A stretch of DNA of 64,000 bases from a virus: positions 186,001 through 250,000 of the IMG/VR virus record IMGVR_UViG_3300028422_000919; one strand, 5' to 3'. The position numbers and the translations under genes were made by a program. The notes below the pieces were generated by a model. The model had not been told where the DNA came from. It saw only the letters and a program-made list of their open reading frames with translations, and did no database searches. Numbering within the stretch: position 1 is the first letter of the stretch; each line of letters opens with the position of its first letter. Positions 24,624 to 33,582 of this stretch are shown here, piece after piece.

Positions 24624-26456
24624 TCAGTCCTCGAACAGAGCGTCAAGGTCTTCATCGTCGTCCCCGAACACCACACCAGGCAGAACCCCCTTTTCTTTGG
24701 GGTCCCTTTGGGACTTCGGGATCCTGCGGGCCTCTTCGGCCAGCTCCTGGTGGACCTTCTTGCTGGTGTTGTTACGCTCAAGTGCCTTGAGGCCAGCCTC
24801 CTGGCGGGCCTCCTCCTCCAGGCTGGCGTAGATGTCCGCCACCTCGGGGGTTACCGGGATGAACGAGATCTCATCCGCCTCGGACTCCCCCTTGATCCGC
24901 TGTCCCAGGACGGCCTCTACGAGTTCCATCTTGTTGTCCAGGACCTCGATGACCATGTGGTCGATGGTCTTCCAAGCCCGCTTGGACTCATGGCGCCGGG
25001 ACACCAAATGAACAGCGTAGCAACGGTCGTGCCGAGAGCCGATTCGGATCATGCGACCCAGAACCTGGAGGTATTCTCCTGCCGACCAGGGGGTATCGAA
25101 GAAGACGATAGCCTTGGCTGATTGGAGATTGATCGCCTCCCCGCCGGCCGATGTGATGCAGATGACCCGGCAGGGATCATCATGGCCCTGGAACTGTTTC
25201 TTGGCCTCGTTCCTTTGCTTGGCGTCCTCATCCCCGGTCACCCGGACCACATACTGGTTTTTGTCTTTCTTGCCGGTGCTGAGGGCCTGCTGGATGGCAG
25301 GCACCAAGATGTCCACCATCGTCTTGAACCGGGTGAATACGATGACGTTCTCCCCATCAAAGTCCTCGGTCAGCAACTCGATTAGCTTATCCAACTTGGA
25401 GCTGGGACCTTCCTGCCCCGCCAGCTCCAAGTGGTTCGCCGCCTGCTGGTAGTACATAAGAGCGGTGAGCTTCGTGATCTCCTTCTCGTTCTCCCCGAAG
25501 AACATGGGGTTCTTGTTGGCGACCGCCGAGGCGATGTCCGAGTACAGGGTCTCCTGAGCCTTGGAAAGGGGGACTTCGACATTCTTACGGATGAGGACCG
25601 GCAGCTCTTCTGCCACGGCGTGCTTGGGGCGCCCGAGATAGAAGGGGTCAATGGTGTCCCGGAACTCCTGGATGCGCTCGGGGATGTACCCCACCATCTT
25701 GGGGACTCTTCGTCCCCGCCCCACGTCGACCATCTCCATGAGGCAGTAGTGCTTCTGGAAATTGGTGACGTGATTGGAGAACAGGCCGGGCATGACCACT
25801 CGGTAGATGGAGTACCCCTCCACCAAATGATTCTTGATGAGGGTAGCCGTGGCGGCCCAGAGTCTGGTGCAGTGGTTGGCAAGATGGCAGACCACCTGGT
25901 GGGTCTGGCTGTCCTTGTTTTTGTAGGCGGTCGCTTCATCCGTGATTAGAATGTAGCCCTCGTAGTCCTTGAACCGACCGAAGTCCTGCCACGCCTTCTT
26001 GTAGTTCATCACGATGACTTTGGGGCCATCGGCAGACAGATACTCGTTCCAGATCTTCCCTCTTTTCTCGGGAGGGCCTTCATAGAGGAAGGCGTTGACC
26101 CCCTCGGTGAACTTGTTGAACTCCTCCACCCACTGAGGGGCCGAAGACTTCGTGGTCAAAATGACGGCGGGGGTGTCGGGGGTCTTATCCCAGATCAGGC
26201 TGAGTCCAGCGATAATCTCCAGAGTCTTGCCCAGGCCGGTGTCGTCCCCTACAAGGAACCGCCGCATAGCAGCCAGATGAACCACCATCTGGATCTGATA
26301 GTAGCGGAGGACAAGGGGCTTCTCCTTGCCGTCCATCGGGTCAATGTAGGTGCTCCGGAGGTACTTGTTCGGAGGGAGCTTGAGGTCCGTTCGCTCCCTC
26401 ATCCTCTTTAGCTTTTCGTACAGCTTCGCCAATCGGTCTTCCGATTCCAAGTCCAC
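24624..26456 (-). CDS. SNF2-family SF2 helicase
   Basis: 610 residues from a GTG start with GGAGG five bases upstream. SNF2 motifs: Walker A DDTGLGKTLE (K77), motif Ia LTTKSSAPQW, motif II TDEATAYKN (D173), motif III ATATL, motif V SAGGEAINLQ, and motif VI LGRMIRIGS. The C-terminal 100 residues are helical and end in an acidic tail. Phage SNF2-type helicases assist recombination and fork remodelling or displace proteins from DNA. It belongs to the helicase-loader-DnaB run. Confidence 0.93.
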   Translation of the reverse strand: MDLESEDRLAKLYEKLKRMRERTDLKLPPNKYLRSTYIDPMDGKEKPLVLRYYQIQMVVHLAAMRRFLVGDDTGLGKTLEIIAGLSLIWDKTPDTPAVILTTKSSAPQWVEEFNKFTEGVNAFLYEGPPEKRGKIWNEYLSADGPKVIVMNYKKAWQDFGRFKDYEGYILITDEATAYKNKDSQTHQVVCHLANHCTRLWAATATLIKNHLVEGYSIYRVVMPGLFSNHVTNFQKHYCLMEMVDVGRGRRVPKMVGYIPERIQEFRDTIDPFYLGRPKHAVAEELPVLIRKNVEVPLSKAQETLYSDIASAVANKNPMFFGENEKEITKLTALMYYQQAANHLELAGQEGPSSKLDKLIELLTEDFDGENVIVFTRFKTMVDILVPAIQQALSTGKKDKNQYVVRVTGDEDAKQRNEAKKQFQGHDDPCRVICITSAGGEAINLQSAKAIVFFDTPWSAGEYLQVLGRMIRIGSRHDRCYAVHLVSRRHESKRAWKTIDHMVIEVLDNKMELVEAVLGQRIKGESEADEISFIPVTPEVADIYASLEEEARQEAGLKALERNNTSKKVHQELAEEARRIPKSQRDPKEKGVLPGVVFGDDDEDLDALFED

Positions 26457-26507
26457 TGTCCCTCCGAGTTCGTCCCCCTTGCTACTCGGGACGGCGGGAG
26501 GATCGGC

Positions 26508-27110
26508 CTACCTCAGAAGGGAAGTCAGGAGAGGCTGCATGATGTCGGGGTACCGGAACCAGGAAGGCTCGGTGACGGCGGCTCCCCGCAAGGCCTCATA
26601 CAGGTACACGAGGGTCTTGCCAGCCAGCCCGTCATGCCGGCGGAGGATCTTCTCCAGCCGCCTCTGGTGTCTCTTGGAGATACCCAGCAACTCCTTTGAG
26701 AGGGCAGCGATGAGGGTCCCCTGAGCCCAGATGGACATCCGTGAGATCAGCACATCCAATTGGTCTTCCAGGCTTTCCGGGATCAACTGGAACCCCTTGT
26801 CGTAGTTGGGGACTTGGTCGGACCGGACCATCAAATCCCTAGCGAGGGCCAGGGCTCGCCGGGGTTCCTTGGCAAGAGGCCACGTCCGGGACTGGGTAAT
26901 CAGAGTCCAGAACACGTAGGGCAGGGCCTCCGGCGGGAGACCCGCCTTGTGGGCTTCCACGATCACCGCCATCTGGAAGTCCCGCCCCTTCGCCAAGGCG
27001 GCCACCTCGAACTCTGCGATGACCTGCTGGACCACCTCATTCTCGGGGGCCTCCCTTTCATGGGGTTCTCCCGTGATCCTGTCCCAGAACCGGGTGAGGA
27101 AATTGCTCAT
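26508..27110 (-). CDS. Hypothetical helical protein
   Basis: 200 residues, mostly alpha-helical with amphipathic segments (for example 25-50 and 110-150) and a basic stretch KRHQRRLEKILRRH near 145-158. No conserved motif is recognised. The ATG overlaps the stop of the upstream peptidoglycan-binding gene; a 51-base gap follows to the SNF2 gene. Operon position suggests a DNA metabolism accessory, but there is no direct evidence. Confidence 0.7.
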   Translation of the reverse strand: MSNFLTRFWDRITGEPHEREAPENEVVQQVIAEFEVAALAKGRDFQMAVIVEAHKAGLPPEALPYVFWTLITQSRTWPLAKEPRRALALARDLMVRSDQVPNYDKGFQLIPESLEDQLDVLISRMSIWAQGTLIAALSKELLGISKRHQRRLEKILRRHDGLAGKTLVYLYEALRGAAVTEPSWFRYPDIMQPLLTSLLR

Positions 27111-27847
27111 GCCAGGTCTCCGATGTCCACCACGACCCTACCGGGACCGCTGATTGCCAGGAGAGCACCCCCCGGGCGCTTCTGCACCTTGACCCCGCCG
27201 GCCCCCTGGATAACCACCTCCCGCCCATGGACGAAGATGTGCCCACTCCCGATCTCAGAAACTCGGGGCTGAGGAGGTTCCATTTCTGTGAGGGCTTCGA
27301 CGAGGTCGTCGAGGGAGCTGCGGCCGAGGGCTAGGGTGTGGATCTGCCCAGTGGTCCGAGGGCCGATGATGCCGTCGATGGGTCCGGGGTTCTTCCCTAC
27401 CCGGTGGAGCTGAGCCTGGATGTACCGCTCCGTCTGGTGAGACCCCTCCCACCTGCCCACATCCACCAAGGCTGCGGCCTGCATTGAGGTCCAGGCGAGG
27501 TGCCCCCTCCCTTCCGCCAGAAGGTTGTCCCCCACGACCTGCCACGGCCCAAGGAAGTGGAACCGAATGTCTGGGTCCCCCTCGATGACCGGCCATCGAG
27601 CCCAGGGGGTGAACCCCAGCGGGATGGCGAACCCCCAAGCGGCGTGCAGGGCCTCCAGTGGAGTCCTGTCCTTTCTCTTGAGCTGGATCAGAACCTCACG
27701 CCCCGCTTGGGACATTGGGGACGGCCCAGCGGAGACGGCTACCTTCCAGTCGTTCTCCGACGCCTTGGTCTCCAATGTGCGAAGAGCCTGGGCCATGTCG
27801 GGGGTCGAGATGAGGCCCCGGTAATTGATGAGTCGGGTACGTTCCAC
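27107..27847 (-). CDS. Protein with peptidoglycan-binding-like domain
   Basis: 246 residues from a GTG start with GGAG seven bases upstream. Residues about 142-180 (IQAQLHRVGKNPGPIDGIIG followed by PRTTGQIHTL) fit the PGBD-like repeat with its DGIIGPRT signature. The front part is alpha/beta, and the C-terminal 50 residues are beta-rich (QGAGGVKVQKR). No lysozyme or amidase residues are evident, so it may be a cell-wall-targeting part of a lysis or virion-associated protein rather than a complete endolysin. It lies with replication genes, away from the holin candidate. Confidence 0.65.
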   Translation of the reverse strand: MERTRLINYRGLISTPDMAQALRTLETKASENDWKVAVSAGPSPMSQAGREVLIQLKRKDRTPLEALHAAWGFAIPLGFTPWARWPVIEGDPDIRFHFLGPWQVVGDNLLAEGRGHLAWTSMQAAALVDVGRWEGSHQTERYIQAQLHRVGKNPGPIDGIIGPRTTGQIHTLALGRSSLDDLVEALTEMEPPQPRVSEIGSGHIFVHGREVVIQGAGGVKVQKRPGGALLAISGPGRVVVDIGDLA

Positions 27848-27868
27848 GTCAGCGCTCCTGCTTGACCT

Positions 27869-28744
27869 TTAGATCTCGTTGTGAATGAGTTGGCCCAACT
27901 CCGAAGAACAATAAGGGCATTCCCCTTTGGGTCCGTAGGTCCAGAAGTGGTCCGATCCCCACTCCGAGGGCTCCCCACACACTGGGCATGTGATAGTCTC
28001 CCTACCGGCCAAGACCAACCTCTTTGAGAAGTGGGGGTTTCCCTCCTGGGGGTAGCTCAGGGGATTGCACCGGAACCGGCAGTTGCCGATCTGGAAAGCC
28101 ATCGAGTCGTGAGTGTGGCCGAACGCCCACCAGTCTCCCCGCCCCAACACCTCCTGGGGCATCTGGCAGAGAAAGAAGCGGTTCATCCCCGCACTCGGCC
28201 CCTTGCGGTATTTGGGATGAATCCCTTGGGCGTCCGGGATGTGGTGAGTGACGACGAAGTCCCCCTCCTGGATGTTCTCCGACAGGTACCTCATGCTGTC
28301 GGAGCACACATCGTACACCCAGTCCTTGAACCCTCGAATGACTCGGAAATCGTTCAACCACCCCTCGTACCTGTAGCTGTCAGGGGTGTCTGGAAACCAG
28401 AGGGTCCCCCCGATGAACCGCTGCCCCGCAAGGGTCACGGTGCTGTTCTCCAACCAGTGAACGGTGGGGAACTCCTTCTGGATCACCTCCATGTGGCGGG
28501 TAATGTCCTCTCGGGTGCCCCCATAGAACTCATGGTTACCGGCCACCATCACGATGGGGGTCTCCCCGTACCGCTGAACAAGGAACCTGAGCCCCTGTCG
28601 CAGACTCCCACCCTTCTGGGTGCCGGTGTCCCCCGCCAGGACCAGGACATCCACACCCTGAGGGTTGAGGCTGCTCACAAAGGCACGGCCCCCATCTCTG
28701 TGGAACTCAAAGTGAAGGTCGCTCAGAAGCTGGATTTTTGGCAT
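27869..28744 (-). CDS. Metallophosphoesterase (calcineurin-like) with C-terminal zinc ribbon
   Basis: 291 residues. Two-metal phosphoesterase motifs are complete: SDLHFEF (D9, H11), LAGDTG (D39), GNHE (N70, H71), VVTHH (about 164-168) and FGHTHD (H210, H212). A CPVCG (253-256) and CPYC (276-279) pair forms a fused zinc ribbon, a less common addition. It could hydrolyse cyclic or linear nucleotides, RNA ends or phosphoproteins; the substrate cannot be read from sequence. First gene of the second minus-strand operon, behind the divergent control region. Confidence 0.93.
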   Translation of the reverse strand: MPKIQLLSDLHFEFHRDGGRAFVSSLNPQGVDVLVLAGDTGTQKGGSLRQGLRFLVQRYGETPIVMVAGNHEFYGGTREDITRHMEVIQKEFPTVHWLENSTVTLAGQRFIGGTLWFPDTPDSYRYEGWLNDFRVIRGFKDWVYDVCSDSMRYLSENIQEGDFVVTHHIPDAQGIHPKYRKGPSAGMNRFFLCQMPQEVLGRGDWWAFGHTHDSMAFQIGNCRFRCNPLSYPQEGNPHFSKRLVLAGRETITCPVCGEPSEWGSDHFWTYGPKGECPYCSSELGQLIHNEI

Positions 28745-28857
28745 GGGGGTTCCTCCCTGTTCTCTGTTTGTCTACCCTACCGGAGACGGTAGAATGGCTA
28801 TGCAAGGCTTCATGGTGAGTGCCGGATTCCCAATCCGAGGCGGAGGACATAGACATC
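28745..28857. promoter_or_regulatory. Divergent promoter region with perfect hairpin
   Basis: The gap separates leftward metallophosphoesterase from rightward UvrD-like helicase. On the + strand TTGTCT (28768-28773), a 16-base spacer and TAGAAT (28790-28795) resemble a sigma70-type promoter. The spacer contains CTACCG GAGA CGGTAG (28777-28792), a perfect six-pair inverted repeat with a GAGA loop that overlaps the -10. It is a good candidate for an operator or RNA hairpin. The decamer CTACCCTACC (28772-28781) echoes CTACCTTACC in the other divergent gap. Confidence 0.4.
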
Positions 28858-31800
28858 ATGCGGGATAGCATCATCCTGATTGCCACCCAACATATGCGTC
28901 GCACGGCGGCAGCAGTCGACTTGACGATCACAGGGCTGATCGATCACCTCAACTTCTTCCTGGCTATCCAGGCCCTCCGAGATTGGGTGGTTGCCAACGA
29001 GGGTGCGAAGGAGGCGGAAGACCACCTGAACGCAGGCCTGGCCTATGCCCTACGCTATCTCCCGGAGGCCCGAGAGCTGTTCATCGAGCATTTCAGCCTG
29101 CTCGCCGCTGAAGACCCCCAAATCCAGCAAGCCCTCCGCATTGCCACCATGGGTGGCGGGAAAGAAGGCGTCTGGAACTTCTGCAAGGCCGTCGTGATGG
29201 CCTTGTCCCGACTGAACCTCAAAAAAGTGGACCTGGCCAAGATTTCCGACGGGGAAGATCTCAAGAGGTTTCGCCAGATCGCTGCCATCGCCGCCACCGA
29301 ATCTCCCGCAGCTCGCCTTAATGCCTGTGCTGGGGTGATCCACAAGAGGAACCGCAGGTCCAAGGCGTGGATCACGAAGGCTGCTTCCCTGGCTCATGCA
29401 GCCCCGTCCGATGATGAGGCCCTGGTTACCGCCGCTGCTGAAGCCCGTTCGGCCGCTGCCGAGATGGCGGTCATCGAAGCTCGCATCGAGGGGGCCGCCG
29501 ATGGCGAGGAAGAGAAGGTCGCAGACCTGAAGATCCAGAAGGCCAATCTGGCAGCGGCTATCGCCGCCATTGCAGAGGCGAGCCCGAACCCCTCCGTGAT
29601 CAAGGCTGTCGCCGCCACTGAACGAACCACCCAAACCTCCCACGCCACCGAGATGGGCAAGAAGCTCGGGATGACTCCCGAGCAGGAGAAAGCGATGATG
29701 GCCTCCGGCAAGGCCATCATCGCCGCAGGTGCTGGATCCGGTAAGACCCGAGTGCTGGCGGGCAAGGTTGTGGACATCATCACCCGAGAGGGCGTCCGGT
29801 CCGACCGCATCATCGCCACCAGCTTCAGCAAGAAGTCCGCTGCCGAGCTAAAGAAGAGGGTCCTCGACTACGGAGGGGCAAACCTTCTGGATGCTGGGGA
29901 TGACGGGTTCGGCACCACCCACTCCGTCGCCCTCAAGCTCCTACGGCAGTTCAGCCCCCAGATCGCCAACGCCAAGATTATGGACTCGGACGCCTACTTG
30001 GTGAAGATGGCAATGAAGCAGGTTATGCTCCGCCCCGAGTACGGCAGCTATCCGGTGGATCCGGAACCTGTCGGAATGTTTGATGGCCTGTACCAGCCCG
30101 ACATCCAAGGTGATGCCCCCATTGACACCGGCTGGGTCCCCGAGGCCGTCGAGGCGGGACCCCCTCCAGACCGGGATTCCGGAAAGAAGGAGCTGCATAC
30201 GGCTATCCGGGGCCGCTGGGGTCTTCGTGGCCTTGGCGAGTGGGCCGACGGCAAGGGATTCTCTTGGGGCCGCAGCCTGATCCGGTTTTGTGATTACATC
30301 ACGGACAACGGCCTTGGGCCCGCCGACCTGGACGATGCGGCATGGCAGGAGCTGAAACGCATCCTGCACACCAACTCGGGGGCGAGCAACATCGGGCGCA
30401 ACCGTGCTCTGAACATGTCCTCCGACGCCTTCTGGCAGCTCATGGAAACCTCCCGAGCAAATGTCATGGGCAAGATGGCTGCGGGGACTAAAGGCCGGGG
30501 GAAGGGGTCGGATAAGGCAAGTCGGTACTGGAACGAACCAGCGAACCAATGGTTCAACCTGGGAATCAAGAAGATGGTGGACACTGGTGGCCGAGCCATC
30601 GGTGTCAAACGGTTCTCAACCGCTATTTCCAAGCACCGGGCGAACCTGGTAACTCCTTCTCAGGCCTGGGCCAAAGAGAAGGACGTATTTGCCGCCGTCT
30701 ACGGAGCCTATGACTGGCTGAAGCACAACGACCCAGTCAACGCTGGGCAAATCGACTTCGACGACATGCTGGTCGAAGCATGCAAGATGCTGGTCGCCAA
30801 CCCAACCGCTCGGGCAATGGTACAGGCCAAGTTCACCCACGTCCTGGTGGATGAAGCCCAGGACCTAAACCGAGCCCAACACGTTCTGTTCGGACTCGTC
30901 ACGGGGTACTACGACCCCCAGACCCTTCAGCCCCGGTCCGATGGCAAGATGAAGGCCAATACTTTCGTCTTCATTGGTGACGACAAGCAGGCCATCTACG
31001 AGTTCCGTGGGGCCACCCCCGATCTGTTCATCGAGCGGTCTGACGCTTTCCAGAGCGGAGAGGGACAGAAGGGTGACTTCGAGACCCACATGCTGGAGAT
31101 GAATTTCCGCTCCGGCAGTGACATCGTGGACGCCGCCAACAAGCTCATCGCCCACAACAGCAAGCAGATCCCGATGGTCTGCAAGGCCAACGTGGATCGG
31201 AAGGGCAAAGGGCTCATCCACAACGTCGAGGTCTCGACCCACGAAGAGGGGGCCGCCTACACCGCCGAACAGATCGAAGAAATGATCGATGGTGAAGGGG
31301 CCATCGCCACCCCCGATGACTTCGGTGTCGCCGTCCGCACCAACGCCGAGGCCTACGCCTTCGGTGTCGAGATGCTGAAGCGGGGCATCCCCTTCCGCAG
31401 CAAGGTCAGCTTCTTCAACGACCCGACCACCCAGGCCCTGGTCCTATGGCTCAAGCTGGCGGGCTCCTCTAACCCTAAGGACATCAACGAGGTAGTCCTG
31501 AACGCCCACCGAGTCCCCAGATTCAACCTGGACAAGACCTTCGAGATGGAAATCCAGAAGCAGGCCAGGGGGCAGAACTACCTAGAGTTCCTGAGCGGTG
31601 GCGGGTGGAGGTACATCTACACGGGTGACCGGCAGGAGTGGCGCAACGAGAAGAATGTCCGCCCCTACGTGGAAGCCCTGGAGTACGTCCACAACCTGGC
31701 GGGGGACCCCCAGGACATCCTTAACGAGATTTTGAACCTCAAGGGCTCCGAGATGTTCGGGGAGCGCCAGACGGTCATTGACTCTCTGATCGAGAAGGTC

Positions 31801-32541
31801 AAGGGGTCCCCCGAACACATGGATATGTTGTCCGAAGAGAGCGAGGACGGGTCCATCACGGACGAGGCCATCAAGGGCCTCGCCCTGGCCCCCATCCAGC
31901 CCCTCATGGGCCTCATTGGGGACTACGAAGACCTGGGCCCCGCCCTGGCCTTCGTGGAACGCCTCCAAAAGGCCAACGATAAGAAGCACAAAGATGATAA
32001 CCCCGATGCCGCCGACTACCACGAGCCGGCCGTCGTCATCGACACATGTCACGGTTGGAAGGGGCTGGAGACGAAGCACATCTTCGTACCGATGGCGAAG
32101 GGGGTGTTCCCCCACAAGGCTTCCGAGGGGGATGAGGAGCAAATGGCCTCCGAGCGTCGTTTGGCCTACGTGGCCCTGACCCGAGGAGAAAACTCGGTGA
32201 CCATCATCAACCCGATGGTCACTCACACCGGGCAGCCCGGTGGGGTCTCCCAGTTCGTGGGCGAGGCGTGCATCCGTCCGCTGGGCGGGGAAGACGTGAC
32301 CGCCAAGCAGGCGTCTCTGGAGCCCTTCGACTGGCAGGAAATGTCCCTCGGGGACATGGGTGAGTCGGACATCGACTTCACCGACTACGAATCCTGGGCC
32401 GAAGAGCAGGTGGACCTGGAGAACACCTGGGAGGGGGACCTATCCCTCAACGGTGACCCCCTGGCAGAGCAATGGAAAGACACCGGGTACGAGGACGACC
32501 TAGACCCCCTCACTGCAGCCTGGGAAGGCCTGGAGGACTGA
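28858..32541 (+). CDS. UvrD/PcrA-like SF1A helicase with long N-terminal extension
   Basis: 1,227 residues from the ATG at 28858 (GGAGG 11 bases upstream); a GTG at 28819 is an alternative. SF1A motifs: AGAGSGKT (about residue 290), LVDEAQDLN, IGDDKQAIYEFRGA, DTCHGWKGLE and YVALTRGEN near the end. It translocates 3'-5' on single-stranded DNA, probably in replication restart, repair or recombination. About 280 residues precede the first motif, with Ala-rich helices and possible coiled coil (about 185-245), an unusual extension. The C-terminal 100 residues are acidic. It is the first of a two-gene plus-strand unit. Confidence 0.94.
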   Translation: MRDSIILIATQHMRRTAAAVDLTITGLIDHLNFFLAIQALRDWVVANEGAKEAEDHLNAGLAYALRYLPEARELFIEHFSLLAAEDPQIQQALRIATMGGGKEGVWNFCKAVVMALSRLNLKKVDLAKISDGEDLKRFRQIAAIAATESPAARLNACAGVIHKRNRRSKAWITKAASLAHAAPSDDEALVTAAAEARSAAAEMAVIEARIEGAADGEEEKVADLKIQKANLAAAIAAIAEASPNPSVIKAVAATERTTQTSHATEMGKKLGMTPEQEKAMMASGKAIIAAGAGSGKTRVLAGKVVDIITREGVRSDRIIATSFSKKSAAELKKRVLDYGGANLLDAGDDGFGTTHSVALKLLRQFSPQIANAKIMDSDAYLVKMAMKQVMLRPEYGSYPVDPEPVGMFDGLYQPDIQGDAPIDTGWVPEAVEAGPPPDRDSGKKELHTAIRGRWGLRGLGEWADGKGFSWGRSLIRFCDYITDNGLGPADLDDAAWQELKRILHTNSGASNIGRNRALNMSSDAFWQLMETSRANVMGKMAAGTKGRGKGSDKASRYWNEPANQWFNLGIKKMVDTGGRAIGVKRFSTAISKHRANLVTPSQAWAKEKDVFAAVYGAYDWLKHNDPVNAGQIDFDDMLVEACKMLVANPTARAMVQAKFTHVLVDEAQDLNRAQHVLFGLVTGYYDPQTLQPRSDGKMKANTFVFIGDDKQAIYEFRGATPDLFIERSDAFQSGEGQKGDFETHMLEMNFRSGSDIVDAANKLIAHNSKQIPMVCKANVDRKGKGLIHNVEVSTHEEGAAYTAEQIEEMIDGEGAIATPDDFGVAVRTNAEAYAFGVEMLKRGIPFRSKVSFFNDPTTQALVLWLKLAGSSNPKDINEVVLNAHRVPRFNLDKTFEMEIQKQARGQNYLEFLSGGGWRYIYTGDRQEWRNEKNVRPYVEALEYVHNLAGDPQDILNEILNLKGSEMFGERQTVIDSLIEKVKGSPEHMDMLSEESEDGSITDEAIKGLALAPIQPLMGLIGDYEDLGPALAFVERLQKANDKKHKDDNPDAADYHEPAVVIDTCHGWKGLETKHIFVPMAKGVFPHKASEGDEEQMASERRLAYVALTRGENSVTIINPMVTHTGQPGGVSQFVGEACIRPLGGEDVTAKQASLEPFDWQEMSLGDMGESDIDFTDYESWAEEQVDLENTWEGDLSLNGDPLAEQWKDTGYEDDLDPLTAAWEGLED

Positions 32542-32544
32542 CAG

Positions 32545-33582
32545 ATGGCAGGTGAGCGATTCGTCCCTATCACCCGGGAAGAGTTCGAGCAGTGGCTCAA
32601 TGGGTTTGCAAAGAAAGCCCCCTACAAAGGCTGGAAGCGGTATGGCTCCACGGCTGGCTCTTACATCGTCAAGTTCTCCGACTATGTGGGCTGCCTCATC
32701 ACCACGACATTGACCAAGGGTGATGAGGTCAAAGGTGTCGGAGAGGCCAGTACGAAGATGCGACTAGTCGCTGTGGAAGACGGACGCCTCCTGAATAAAA
32801 AGGCCTCCCCCCAGAGATACTACCGCACCAAGGGCTGGGCGAAGACCTGGAAAGAGAAGGGGGTAGACTGGTGGTACAAGGACATCTACCTCGCCTCCCA
32901 GGACTTCTACGAGGACAAGGCCAGCATCCCTGACGTGGGCGCCCACGTCGAGGAATGGACGAATAACATCAAGTCCATCCCCGAATGGGAAAAAGACCCC
33001 TTCCTCAAGAAGCAGATGGAGGCCCTGAGTAAGGGCTGGACAATCAGCAAGAAGGTTCGGGATTCCATCGAGAGGATGATGTCTCGCCCCAGTCGGTCGA
33101 GCCGCCCCGCTCCCGAGGAACTGGGGGACGGCGAAACCTCGAACCCGGGGCAGGCCGCTTTGCCCGAGTGGATGACCAAGATCGAGTCCATCGAGGGCTG
33201 GAGGGACAACAGCTTCCTCAAAACCATGCACGACAAGGCTCGACGAGGGTTCCCTCTGACTGACCGGATGCAGGAAGGCATCGAGAAATTCCTGTTGAAC
33301 GAAAAGTCTCGCACTCGCCCCCAGGCCGACCCCCCTGGCAGCAGCCTCACTACGGAACAGAGAGCGTTCGTCGAGCGGATGAGGGCTATGAAAGACCTGG
33401 CTGGGAAAGCCAAGGACGACTGGACGGTCGGATTCCTCAACACCCTCATCACAAGAGCTGAGCGGGGGCAGTCCTTCTCCGACCGTCAGAAAGAGATCCT
33501 ACGGGATAAGATGAGGGTCTACAACACAGGCAGGCGGGCCGCCCTTCGTGTGGCTCGGGCATTCCTAAGGCAGTACCGCTAA
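32545..33582 (+). CDS. Hypothetical protein with three helical repeats
   Basis: 345 residues, starting 3 bases after the helicase stop. The first 130 residues are alpha/beta with many aromatics (KGWKRYGS, WWYKDIY). Residues about 135-330 hold three roughly 45-65-residue repeats with the pattern W-x-SI-x-W-x-FLK then a basic helix: IKSIPEWEKDPFLKK, IESIEGWRDNSFLKT and a more divergent DDWTVGFLNT. The repeats are joined by Pro/Ser linkers. The co-transcribed helicase suggests a DNA-metabolism partner. The stop overlaps the converging gene by a few bases. No family is recognised. Confidence 0.75.
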   Translation: MAGERFVPITREEFEQWLNGFAKKAPYKGWKRYGSTAGSYIVKFSDYVGCLITTTLTKGDEVKGVGEASTKMRLVAVEDGRLLNKKASPQRYYRTKGWAKTWKEKGVDWWYKDIYLASQDFYEDKASIPDVGAHVEEWTNNIKSIPEWEKDPFLKKQMEALSKGWTISKKVRDSIERMMSRPSRSSRPAPEELGDGETSNPGQAALPEWMTKIESIEGWRDNSFLKTMHDKARRGFPLTDRMQEGIEKFLLNEKSRTRPQADPPGSSLTTEQRAFVERMRAMKDLAGKAKDDWTVGFLNTLITRAERGQSFSDRQKEILRDKMRVYNTGRRAALRVARAFLRQYR

